Assembly: GCF_900217235.1 (NCBI RefSeq)
Contig: NZ_LT907975.1
Coordinates: 3,509,001-3,573,000, forward strand
Direction of reading: 5' to 3'
DNA: 64,000 bases
DNA from: Pseudodesulfovibrio profundus
GTDB lineage: Bacteria; Desulfobacterota; Desulfovibrionia; Desulfovibrionales; Desulfovibrionaceae
The notes under the pieces were generated by a model, which had not been told where the DNA came from, searched no databases, and saw only the letters and a program-made list of their open reading frames with translations. The position numbers and the translations under genes were made by a program. Of the stretch, positions 16,040 to 24,188 are shown one piece after another (within the stretch, counting starts at the first letter, position 1; every line of letters starts with the position of its first letter).

Positions 16040-17307
16040 GAGACCTCTGCGCATCCCCTTTTCGCGTCCGTGCCTTGCGCTCCGCACCCAATTTGATGTT
16101 CTGACCGCACCCCAGCTTGGGCTCATTCCCGGCCTTTTCCTGCCATTTCTGGCCGAAATGCCGGATTTTGGACGCACCTCTCCCTTCAGGCTCGCGCCAG
16201 TCGAACAGCTTTTTTCAAATTGAACGCCATGGCGAGGATGTGGAACTCTCCCTCCACCTTCTCACGACCCACGTATCGGGACCGAAAGAATGCGTAGCCA
16301 CGTTTGAGTGTGCCGAAGGCCCGCTCGACTATTTGCCGAATGCTGCTGATGTCACGGTTGCGGGTCTTTTCGAAGTCTGTCAGCCTGCCGCCACGAGGCG
16401 TCTTGTCCATGGTTCCGTCCTCCAAATCGCGATCAAACAGAATGTCCCGGTTCTTCCCGCTGCAATAGCCCTTGTCCGCATAAACCCGTGCGCCGGGATC
16501 AAGGCCGACGCCATTCACGAGCCGCTCGAATTCGCCCGTGTCCGAATGGTTCGCGGGAGTGATGTGACCACAGAGCAGAAACCCGTCTCGACTGTCCGTC
16601 GCGGCATGGAGCTTGTAGCCGTAATAGGCCCGATTTCTCTTGCGGAGCCAGGCCGCCTCCTCGTCATCCGAATAGCTGACCCGGCAGTCCACCGGCCCAT
16701 CCTGTTCTTCGGCGTCCTCGGAACGGTCCTCAGGCATCACGTCGATAACCTTGCGCGGCCGCCGCTGCGACTCGACTACCGAGGCGTCCACCACGGCTCC
16801 CTCACGGACAAGAAGCCCTTGTCCTTCAAGCTGGCGGTTAAGCATGTCGAGCAAGGAGTCCAGCACCTTCAGGCGGATCAAACCGTTACGGAAACGGCAT
16901 ATGGTGGTCTCGTCCGGCACGTCGTCCTCGATGGAAAAACCGGTAAATCTGACAAAGGAGAGCCGGTCGAGCAGCGCCTGCTCCACGCCCGGATCACTCA
17001 GGTTGTACCAACGCTGCAAGAGCAGAATCTTGAACATCGCCAGAGGCGGATAGGCGGGATTGCCCACGGCGTTGGCCTTGCGCCTGATCTTCTTGCACAG
17101 AAAGGCGTTGATGGGCTGCCAGTCGATGAGTTCGTTGATCTCATCCAGAAATGTGGTCTTGGTTCTGCGGTGCCCCAGGAAGTAATCACCCAACCGAGGT
17201 CCTTTCTGCCGAATAGCCATGCCTTCCTCCTTTGGATGGAGAAATAATAGCATAATAAATCAAATAGTTAAAGAGTAAAAGTGTGGGATTTGCCGTGCAG
17301 AGGTCTC
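16040..17307 (-). mobile_element. IS5-family insertion sequence
   Basis: Inverted ends GAGACCTCTGC at 16040-16050 and its complement at 17297-17307 enclose one transposase gene on the minus strand; total about 1.27 kb. No matching target duplication is visible (left flank ACCTA, right flank GAATC). The element also sits at the broken end of a sensor gene whose 3' part is missing. This suggests a deletion or a recombination between two copies after insertion. Confidence 0.85.
16186..17220 (-). CDS. IS5-family transposase
   Basis: 344 residues from ATG 17220 (AAAGGAGG a few bases upstream); the frame extends to 17253 but without a ribosome site. The N-terminal DUF772-type region includes NPAYPPLAMFKILLLQRWYNLSDPGVEQAL and DETTICRFRN. 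The DDE triad is visible at VVDASVV, VYADKGYCS and QIVERAFGTLKRGY, with the family YREK-like block as R-Y-V-G-R-E-K. It cuts and joins the element ends. The gene is intact. Confidence 0.92.
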   Translation of the reverse strand: MAIRQKGPRLGDYFLGHRRTKTTFLDEINELIDWQPINAFLCKKIRRKANAVGNPAYPPLAMFKILLLQRWYNLSDPGVEQALLDRLSFVRFTGFSIEDDVPDETTICRFRNGLIRLKVLDSLLDMLNRQLEGQGLLVREGAVVDASVVESQRRPRKVIDVMPEDRSEDAEEQDGPVDCRVSYSDDEEAAWLRKRNRAYYGYKLHAATDSRDGFLLCGHITPANHSDTGEFERLVNGVGLDPGARVYADKGYCSGKNRDILFDRDLEDGTMDKTPRGGRLTDFEKTRNRDISSIRQIVERAFGTLKRGYAFFRSRYVGREKVEGEFHILAMAFNLKKAVRLARA

Positions 17308-18223
17308 GAATCAGTTTCCAGACCCGCCGGTTAGCTTGATCGCAGTCTGTTTCCTGCGGTGTCAAAACGATGGTCGAAAACGTATACGTTGCATAATCGT
17401 CCTTGATCTGCCCGGTGGTGGCGTTCTTCACCGTTTTCCAGATAATGGGGTATTCATTTTGGAATGTGAGCGATTGCCTGTCATCGTACATGAATCCCCA
17501 TTCTTTTTTCTTGTCTGGATGAAGAAGCCAGTACCCCTTGTTGTTGAGGAGCATGGTTGATCCGAAGTCGTCGTGCTGTTTCTGACTCGTCATGATGGAG
17601 TCGAGCACTTCCTGACCCAGGTAGTTCAGTATAACCAGTCCCAGCAGTTGACCGTCCGCATTGTATACAGGGGTTGCAAAGCGGATCATGGGCTTGAGTG
17701 GTAGTTCAATTTTTCCGTTCTCGATGTTCAGATCAAATGGAGAAACATAAATCTCGCCGGGTTCGACAACGATGGCTTCCTGGAAATAGTACCGGCTGCC
17801 CTTATCCTGAAGCTTGTTGGGTGGAACCGCCGCCGGAGAGCCGTCGTTGTTGTTGACCCGAAGTATCTCCATGCCCGACTTGTCCAGAAGTCTTATCTGA
17901 TCGTAATCCTTGCTGAACTCACACAGTCGGATGAACTCCTCCTCGATATCCTTCCTGACACGTGTTTCGGTTTCCGTCATGAAAGAGCGGACATCTATCA
18001 TGTTGGCTATGAACTGAAGGTTGATAAAAACGTCCTTGAGATCGAGAGTAACCGCTCTGGTAGTCAGGTTGGTGTGCAGTCGGTCTGTTATGTGGCGGGT
18101 TTCCTTCAGGGCTTTCACTTCCTTGTTGTACATGCTGAAAAGCACGCCACCTGCCAGCGCTGAGAGCAGGAGCGTGATAATGAGGAAACTTTTCAGGTCC
18201 AACGATTTATGAAATGGTGCCAT
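17308..18223 (-). pseudogene. 5' half of a Cache-domain sensor protein truncated by the IS5 element
   Basis: From ATG 18223 (AAGGCGGA upstream) the protein begins MAPFHKSLDLKSFLIITLLLSALAG, a membrane anchor. It continues as an extracytoplasmic double-Cache domain: RLLDKSGMEILRVNN, KGSRYYFQEAIVVEPGEIYVSPFDLN, PMIRFATPVYNADGQLLGLVILNYLG. The reading enters the IS at 17307 after about 305 residues and stops inside it. The second membrane segment and the output domain (kinase, GGDEF or methyl-accepting) are missing. They are not found on the far side of the IS. The remnant could still be made as a membrane-bound sensor without output. Confidence 0.85.
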
Positions 18224-18347
18224 GAGAAATCCGCCTTTGTGTTCACTGGGAACGTTTTTCTCCCATATCACGGGAAAGAGGACTTACGGATTATAATTTG
18301 TAACTTGATATTTGATGGCGTTATTGATCGTGCAGAGAGAATCCGCA

Positions 18348-19268
18348 ATGGTCAGCACGTTTTTGGAGCGAGAAAAGAGAGGGATGGCAGTGCGATTTTC
18401 TGAGCAGGAATCATTGATTGTCGATAACGCGACAGGGCTGGTGTGGTTAAAGGATGCGCTTTCGGCAGAGACTGGCCTATCGTGGCCTGAGACTTTCGAT
18501 TTCATTGATGAGATGAACAGGAAGAAGGTTGCGGATCGTTCAGATTGGCGGCTCCCCAACCGACGGGAATTGTACTCTCTGGTCGATCACTCCATGCGCG
18601 AACCGGCCCTGTCGAAGGATCATCCATTCATCAATGTATGGGCCGGTAAGTACTGGACATCCACAACATCGGCACGGTCCAAGGCGTACGCCTGGTGGGT
18701 TCAACTGAGCGGCGGTCGCATGTTCTTTGGTAATAAAAGTGATGACTGTATGGTCTGGCCGGTTTGTGGAACGAGTGAGACACTGCATGCTACGGGGCAG
18801 ACGGCTTGTTACAACGTTGCTGGCGAAGAGGTCCAATGTGATGGGCTGAAGCAGGACGGAGCGATCCAAGCCGGACTTCCTTGGCCTGAACCTCGTTTCA
18901 TCCCGCAGGATGACGGTATCCTTGACGCCATGACAGGCCTCATCTGGACCGAGTCGGCGGATCTCGCAGAAGGCATGACGGATTGGCGTTCAGCGCAGGA
19001 TATCATCACCGGTATGGCCGATCAGACGGGGATGGCATGGCGGATGCCGACCATTATGGAGTTGGAATCCCTGACCGATTGCGATCACGCTGATCCGGCA
19101 CTTCCCCAAGGACATCCCTTCACGGATGTCAATGAGGCCTACTGGTCCGCAACCACCAGTGGCTACGATGCGGATTGGGCCTTCTGTTTGTATTTTCATA
19201 AAGGGGCTGTCGGCGTCGGCTATAAATCCAACCTTGATTTCCATGTCTGGGCCGTTCGCGAAGAGTGA
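18348..19268 (+). CDS. Tandem DUF1566 (Lcl C-terminal-like) protein
   Basis: Up to 306 residues; the start is uncertain (ATG 18315, 18348 or 18384). Two copies of the DUF1566/Lcl fold follow each other: LIVDNATGLVWLKDAL...WRLPNRRELYSLVDHS...YWTSTTSARSKAYAWWVQLSGG...MVWPVCG, and ILDAMTGLIWTESADL...WRMPTIMELESLTDCD...YWSATTSGYDADWAFCLYF...FHVWAVRE. The fold resembles C-type-lectin/sulfatase-modifying-like domains and usually occurs in secreted adhesins. No signal peptide is visible from any start, so it looks cytoplasmic, which is unusual. It is a single gene running away from the truncated sensor. Confidence 0.75.
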   Translation: MVSTFLEREKRGMAVRFSEQESLIVDNATGLVWLKDALSAETGLSWPETFDFIDEMNRKKVADRSDWRLPNRRELYSLVDHSMREPALSKDHPFINVWAGKYWTSTTSARSKAYAWWVQLSGGRMFFGNKSDDCMVWPVCGTSETLHATGQTACYNVAGEEVQCDGLKQDGAIQAGLPWPEPRFIPQDDGILDAMTGLIWTESADLAEGMTDWRSAQDIITGMADQTGMAWRMPTIMELESLTDCDHADPALPQGHPFTDVNEAYWSATTSGYDADWAFCLYFHKGAVGVGYKSNLDFHVWAVREE

Positions 19269-19560
19269 TTCTCCTCGATGCAAGGCCATCGTCGATGGAA
19301 ACGGACCGAAGTTCGGATCATTCGGTTACGCCATCATTTCCCGAACATTCCGCTGCGATACATTCGGATAGAAGAATATCCGTAAAAATATGGGTCTGTT
19401 GCTCGCCTTTTGTAATGAGAAAAAAGGCTGGAAATCGTTGGTGCGTCTAGGTTCATATCGTGTGAAAGAGGTCTTTGCATTTGCGTGTTGCCGCTGCATG
19501 AGGTAGGACCACCGATTCCAATACCGGTATCCCGAAAATATAACTTTTGAGAGGAAAGGA
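19269..19560. other. Intergenic region upstream of the flavoprotein gene
   Basis: No gene or clear terminator. It contains the perfect palindrome ATACCGGTAT (about 19523-19532), which could be an operator, and ends in a GAGAGGAAAGG ribosome site for the gene at 19561. Confidence 0.4.
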
Positions 19561-20802
19561 ATGGGCAAACATATCCTGGAAGAAGCGTCCCGTTGTCTGA
19601 AATGCAAGAAACCTTTGTGTAGCAAAGGGTGCCCTGTGAGCACACCGATCAACCAGATGGTCGAGGCCCTGCAGGACGGTGATATGCATAAGGCGGGAGC
19701 CATGCTGTTTCAGAACAATCCGCTGACAGCGATATGTTCGTTGATTTGCCCGCATGAGAATTTTTGCGAAGGGCACTGTATTCTGGGCAAGAAAGGCTCG
19801 CCCGTGCATGTCAGCGCCATCGAGAATTATATTTCACGGTACTACCTTGCACAGTTCCAGCCGTTGCGCCCGGAGAACGAGAATAACGACAAGCGCGTCG
19901 CCATTGTCGGCTCCGGCCCTGCCGGGTTGACCGTTGCTTTCATCCTGGCTGCAAAGGGGTTCGATGTGACCCTGTTTGAATCCAAGGAGCGCATCGGTGG
20001 CGTGCTGCAATACGGTATTCCGGATTTCCGTCTTCCCAAGGATATTCTCGAACAGCTCAAACAGAAGCTTTTGGGGCTGGGCGTCAAGATTCGTCCCAAT
20101 ATGCTCATTGGTCCCGTGGTCAGTATCGATGATCTGTTCCGCGACGATTACAAGGCCATTTTCATCGGCACGGGTGTCTGGAACCCGCGGCCTCTGCGCC
20201 TCAAAGGGGAGACACTGGGCCATGTGCATTACGCCATCCACTATCTCAAGAACCCGGACGTGTATGCCCTGGGCAAGAAAGTGGCGGTAATCGGTGCCGG
20301 AAACGTGGCCATGGACGTGGCCCGTACGGCCCTTCGCAAGGGCGCGGAAGAAGTGACCGTCCTGTATCGTCGCGGGGAAGGGGATATCTCGGCCACCAAG
20401 TACGAGTACGACTACGCCAAGCTTGATGGCGTGCAGTTCAATTTCTACAAGTCGCCTGTGGAGATCACTGATGGCGGCGTGATCTGTGCTGATACCGAGG
20501 TGGTGGAGACCGAGGACGGTTCGCGTTTGCAGGCTGTTGAAGGGAGTGAGAAGTTGTTCGAGGCCGATTCCGTGTTCATTGCGGTGAGCCAGGCCCCCCG
20601 CAGCAATCTGTCTGGTTTGGAGGTTGGAAAGACAGGGCTTGTCATAACCGACGAGGACGGGCGTACCACCCGGGATGGCGTGTTTGCATCGGGCGATGTG
20701 GTCACCGGAGCCAAAACCGTGGCCGAGGCCGTGAACCAATCCAAGCGTTCGGCCCAAACCATCATCGACTATATTGAGAGTCTGGAAGAGCAGGGCGCAT
20801 AG
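19561..20802 (+). CDS. GltD/NfnB-like FAD- and NAD(P)H-dependent oxidoreductase
   Basis: 413 residues. The N-terminal Fer4-type domain has cysteines CLKCKKPLCSKGCPV and CSLICPHENFCEGHC for two 4Fe-4S clusters. The FAD-binding Rossmann motif GSGPAG is at about residue 118. A second dinucleotide motif GAGNVAMD (NADPH) lies near residue 245, and a final GVFASGDVVTGAKTVAEAV closes the FAD site. This matches the small subunit of glutamate synthase, NfnB or the dihydropyrimidine dehydrogenase A-type family. No large partner subunit is nearby, so the electron acceptor is unknown. Cytoplasmic. The gene starts behind a good GAGAGGAAAGG site and is followed closely by the patatin gene. Confidence 0.85.
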   Translation: MGKHILEEASRCLKCKKPLCSKGCPVSTPINQMVEALQDGDMHKAGAMLFQNNPLTAICSLICPHENFCEGHCILGKKGSPVHVSAIENYISRYYLAQFQPLRPENENNDKRVAIVGSGPAGLTVAFILAAKGFDVTLFESKERIGGVLQYGIPDFRLPKDILEQLKQKLLGLGVKIRPNMLIGPVVSIDDLFRDDYKAIFIGTGVWNPRPLRLKGETLGHVHYAIHYLKNPDVYALGKKVAVIGAGNVAMDVARTALRKGAEEVTVLYRRGEGDISATKYEYDYAKLDGVQFNFYKSPVEITDGGVICADTEVVETEDGSRLQAVEGSEKLFEADSVFIAVSQAPRSNLSGLEVGKTGLVITDEDGRTTRDGVFASGDVVTGAKTVAEAVNQSKRSAQTIIDYIESLEEQGA

Positions 20803-20854
20803 CCTGTTGGTTTCCAGTGGACGCCGGGTGCGGCTTTCCCTTATGGTCGCGACC

Positions 20855-22072
20855 ATGAAATTTCGAAATTCGTGTTCCCCCTTGTATGCCAAGGGACGGA
20901 TCGCTGTTGTCATCTGTGTGCTTGTGGTGATGCTGGCGACTCTCTCGGGCTGTGGCGTAAAACGATACGGCTTGCCTGTCGATGCCGAGGGTGAGGTCAA
21001 GGTAATGGATTTTGAAGCGATCCGTTACTATGGCGATACGGCCCCGGAGAATCTCAAGGATTCCCTGGAGCGCTGGTATGAACGGTACAGCAAGGCAACA
21101 CATGGCAAGAAAATTACCATGCTCAGCCTTTCCGGTGGTGGGGCCAATGGTGCCTTCGGCGCAGGATTCCTCGTAGGATGGACTTCCACCATGACGCGGC
21201 CGCAGTTCGATATGGTCACCGGCGTGTCCACCGGCGCACTCTTTGCCCCTTTTGCATTCCTTGGTCCGGGGTACGATGCAGTCATCAAGCTGCTTTACAC
21301 CAGCTATTCCACCGACATGCTCGTCGAGCGACGTTCCATCGGCTACGCATTGTCCGGTGACTCCATCTACAGCACGCGCCTCATGCGACAGGTCATGGAG
21401 ACATTCTACAGCGACAAGCTTATCGATGCCATTGCCGAAGAGCATCGCAAAGGGCGCATGCTCATCATCGGCACCACCAATCTGGACGAGATGCGCCCCG
21501 TGTACTGGGATATCGGTGCCATCGCCGAGTATGGAACTCCAGAGGCATACCAATTGGTACGCGATGTCATTCTGGCATCAGCAGCCATTCCGGTGGCTTT
21601 CCCCCCGGTCTACATCAAGGTCCGCAACAATGGCTATGAATACGATGAAATGCATGTGGATGGCGGTGTGACCAATCAGGTTTTTTCGTATCCTCCGAGC
21701 ATACGGCTTCGTGATGAATTGAAAAAAATGGGTGAAGAGCGTGACGTTGAACTCTATGTCATCCGCAATGACGCCTTGCGCTCCAAGCGAACCATCGTGG
21801 CGCCGCGTATTGCTGACATTGCTTCACGATCACTAATGGGATTGATTCGCAATCAGGGCATCGGCGATCTGTACCGGATATATTACACGGCCAAACGGGA
21901 CGATGTTTCCTTTCATCTGGCGGTCATTCCACCCGAGGTGGACCAGAAATCCGACGAGATGTTCAGCCCGGAATATATGAAGAAGCTGTTTGAAATAGGC
22001 CGCTCCAAAGCCATGGGTGAAAAACCGTGGCTCAAAGACCTCCCTCATGACCTGATGCGTGGCGCTTTCTAG
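20855..22072 (+). CDS. Patatin-like phospholipase lipoprotein
   Basis: About 405 residues from ATG 20855 (20843 also possible). A lipoprotein signal peptide ends in the lipobox LSGC, so it is anchored to the membrane. The patatin domain has the oxyanion glycine loop LSLSGGGANGAFGAGFLVGW, the nucleophile Ser in GVSTGALFAPFAF (GxSxG), and the catalytic Asp in VDGGVTNQVF. It should be a lipid acyl hydrolase acting at the inner or outer membrane. It follows the flavoprotein gene by about 50 bases, but I see no functional link. Confidence 0.87.
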   Translation: MKFRNSCSPLYAKGRIAVVICVLVVMLATLSGCGVKRYGLPVDAEGEVKVMDFEAIRYYGDTAPENLKDSLERWYERYSKATHGKKITMLSLSGGGANGAFGAGFLVGWTSTMTRPQFDMVTGVSTGALFAPFAFLGPGYDAVIKLLYTSYSTDMLVERRSIGYALSGDSIYSTRLMRQVMETFYSDKLIDAIAEEHRKGRMLIIGTTNLDEMRPVYWDIGAIAEYGTPEAYQLVRDVILASAAIPVAFPPVYIKVRNNGYEYDEMHVDGGVTNQVFSYPPSIRLRDELKKMGEERDVELYVIRNDALRSKRTIVAPRIADIASRSLMGLIRNQGIGDLYRIYYTAKRDDVSFHLAVIPPEVDQKSDEMFSPEYMKKLFEIGRSKAMGEKPWLKDLPHDLMRGAF

Positions 22073-22317
22073 CTGAATAGGGACGAGAGTTGTTGAATCC
22101 TCTGCGTCTACGATTCCCCAATAGATTTCCTTTTGCCTGACTGTCGAGCCAACTCGTTCCGCTGTCTGCGTAGCTGTTTCAAGTGAAACCCTGTTCGTTC
22201 GGCGCCATGATCCGTCGGGCTTCAATATCCCTGAATATACTTTGCTGGCTGACTGCTGAATCCAGATAGATCATCTCGCTGGATTCGCCGTATTACATTG
22301 TCATTTTTTGTGTTGAA

Positions 22318-22327
22318 CAAACGTTTG
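22318..22327. promoter_or_regulatory. Probable TetR-family operator
   Basis: The perfect palindrome CAAACGTTTG (core of AACAAACGTTTGACA) overlaps the -35 box at 22325. It is placed for autorepression by the TetR-type regulator at 22412. Confidence 0.55.
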
Positions 22328-22353
22328 ACATAGAACATGTGTAAGCGTAGTAA
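22325..22353 (+). promoter_or_regulatory. Promoter of the TetR-MFP-RND operon
   Basis: A consensus -35 TTGACA at 22325-22330 and TAGTAA at 22348-22353 are separated by 17 bases. The -35 shares bases with the CAAACGTTTG palindrome. Confidence 0.6.
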
Positions 22354-22411
22354 CTGTTCTCTGAATTGTGGAGTGATGTTGCAAAATATTGAGTGAAAGG
22401 AAGTTTTTTAC

Positions 22412-23095
22412 ATGAGTGATGCGCCGAAATCATTGAATAAAAAGGCTCAAGGGGAAGAGACTCGGGCCACGCTGATTGCAGTGGGTGCCAAGTTGTTCGC
22501 CCTGCACGGATTTCATGGTGTGTCCATGCGGAAACTGGCTTCGGAGTCAGAGGTCAATCTGGCGACTGTGGGCTACCACTTTGGCGGCAAGGCGGGATTG
22601 TATGAGGCGATCCTGCGTGAAATATTCGATGTCCGCGACAACTTGTTCCCTTCCGCTCAAGAGACCAGAGAGCAGGTTGCCAAGGCCGGCACTGACCCCA
22701 AGCGACTGGGGGATGTTGTCTCCTGGTATGTACACCGGATGGTGAACGGGCTGCTTGATTGTGAAGAGAACTTTTGGCCCGCATTCCTCATTTCTCGTGA
22801 GTTCGCCCAGCCCACAGCTCAGTTCAAGGCTCTGGAGCAGGAGTTTTTCGATCCTGTCTTCGAGTCCCTGATGACTCTTGTCTGTGCCGTGCTGCCCAAG
22901 GATACGGATAGGGAAGAGCAGATCATTGCAGCGCACTGCATGATCGGCATGGTCGTCAAATTTCTTGAAGGTGCCGAACTTATCAATCGCCGTCTTGAGT
23001 GGGAAAGCTACAAGGGACGTGGAACCGAAAAAATAGCCGAGGTCCTCGGCAAACGCATGCGAGGCTTTTTTGGCCTCCCCATGGAGAATATATAA
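22412..23095 (+). CDS. TetR-family regulator (CecR-like) of an RND pump
   Basis: 227 residues. The N-terminal TetR helix-turn-helix is GEETRATLIAVGAKLFALHGF...SMRKLASESEVNLATVGYHFGGKAGLYEAIL. The C-terminal ligand domain resembles the CecR/DUF1956 type (WPAFLISREFAQPTAQFKALEQEFFDPVFE). It should repress the operon until a toxic compound binds. Its stop overlaps the ATG of the next gene (TAATG at 23093-23097), so regulator and pump are translated from one message, with the operator at 22318. Confidence 0.88.
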   Translation: MSDAPKSLNKKAQGEETRATLIAVGAKLFALHGFHGVSMRKLASESEVNLATVGYHFGGKAGLYEAILREIFDVRDNLFPSAQETREQVAKAGTDPKRLGDVVSWYVHRMVNGLLDCEENFWPAFLISREFAQPTAQFKALEQEFFDPVFESLMTLVCAVLPKDTDREEQIIAAHCMIGMVVKFLEGAELINRRLEWESYKGRGTEKIAEVLGKRMRGFFGLPMENI

Positions 23096-24186
23096 TGAAC
23101 CGTTTTATTCCTTTTGCCCTCTTGCTGTGCCTTGTTTCCTTGCAGGCATGCAACCAGTCGCCGGAAGAGGTCAAGACACCGGTTCGTCCGGTCAAGACCA
23201 TGGTGGTGAAGAGCAACGACGAAGGGCGTCGCTGGACGTTTTCGGGTACGGCGGAAGATGCGCTCGAAACCGACCTTTCCTTCCGCGTCAATGGCAAGAT
23301 CGTTCATTTTCCGGGTGATCAGATCGGTCGCAAATTTGCTGAGGGAGACATCATCGCGCGGCTCGATCCCGCTGATTACGAGCTGGAGGTCCGGCAGGCC
23401 AAGGCCAACCTTGAGCAGGTCAGGGCCAAATTTGTTCGCGCCGAGGCTGATTTGAAGCGTAATCGTCAGCTGTATGAACGCAATGTCATTTCCCTTGGCG
23501 AGCTGGATCAGATTGAAGCGGAATTCAAGTCCTATGACGCCCAGCTCAAGGCCTCTGCCAAGCAACTGGAAATTGCGCAGAAACATTTGCTCTATACCGT
23601 TCTCCATGCGCCTTTCAACGGCTGGATCGGCAAGGTGGAAACCAAGATTCACCAGAACGTGAACGCCGGGCAACCCGTGGTTTCGTTCAATGCTGGTCGC
23701 CAGATGAAGATGTATGTTGCCGTGCCTGACGTGCTCATTACGCAGGTCCAGGAAGGGGATGAAGTGGAAGTGGTCTTTGACGCCATCCCCGGCAAAACCA
23801 TGACCGGCAAGGTGATGGAAGTGAGCGTGGATTCCGCATCCGGTTCCGCTTATCCCGTGAAAGTGTATCTCGACAATAAAGAAAAGCTGATCCGCAGCGG
23901 CATGTCAGGGCATGTCAACTTCCTGCATCAGGGATCGGGAAAAGACCGCTTGTTCGTTCCGCCCGTAGCCGTGGTCGGCAAGCCGGACGGTTCTCGCATC
24001 GTGTGGGTCGTCGATCCTGAGACTTCCACCGTTAAGCCCCGCACGGTCACTGTGGGTGAATTGTCCGCCCTTGGCCTTGAAGTGCTTGGCGGTGTTTCCT
24101 CCGGCGATATCGTCGTGACCCGTGGCGTGCACAGCCTCAAGGAAGGGCTCAAGGTTCGCTTCTCCAAGAACGGTCTGGAGGGTTAG
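23095..24186 (+). CDS. RND efflux periplasmic adaptor (membrane fusion lipoprotein)
   Basis: 363 residues from ATG 23095; the frame extends upstream but only as overlap with the TetR gene. A lipoprotein signal (MNRFIPFALLLCLVSLQAC) is followed by a barrel-lipoyl half (SFRVNGKIVHFPGDQIGRKFAEGDIIARLDP). Next come a coiled-coil hairpin around residues 95-165 and the returning lipoyl half (LHAPFNGWIGKVETKIHQNVNAGQPV). This is the HlyD/AcrA-type adaptor linking the pump to an outer-membrane channel. No outer-membrane gene is present, so a shared TolC is likely used. Confidence 0.9.
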   Translation: MNRFIPFALLLCLVSLQACNQSPEEVKTPVRPVKTMVVKSNDEGRRWTFSGTAEDALETDLSFRVNGKIVHFPGDQIGRKFAEGDIIARLDPADYELEVRQAKANLEQVRAKFVRAEADLKRNRQLYERNVISLGELDQIEAEFKSYDAQLKASAKQLEIAQKHLLYTVLHAPFNGWIGKVETKIHQNVNAGQPVVSFNAGRQMKMYVAVPDVLITQVQEGDEVEVVFDAIPGKTMTGKVMEVSVDSASGSAYPVKVYLDNKEKLIRSGMSGHVNFLHQGSGKDRLFVPPVAVVGKPDGSRIVWVVDPETSTVKPRTVTVGELSALGLEVLGGVSSGDIVVTRGVHSLKEGLKVRFSKNGLEG

Positions 24187-24188
24187 CT

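Larger units (their letters stand above)
22073..22411. other. Intergenic region with promoter and operator of the efflux operon
   Basis: The right third holds the control region of the TetR-MFP-RND operon (see 22318 and 22325). The left part (about 22075-22270) holds no gene I can support. One minus-strand frame there reads as protein-like but has no start signal and no recognised family. Confidence 0.5.

Noticed and set aside
16117-17247. 376-codon plus-strand frame across the IS5 element
   Set aside because: It is the antisense of the transposase, which carries the DDE triad and a strong ribosome site.
22070-22270. Minus-strand frame with protein-like text (KPDGSWRRTNRVSLE...)
   Set aside because: No ribosome site or good start, and I recognise no family. 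Kept as unsupported; could be a gene remnant.
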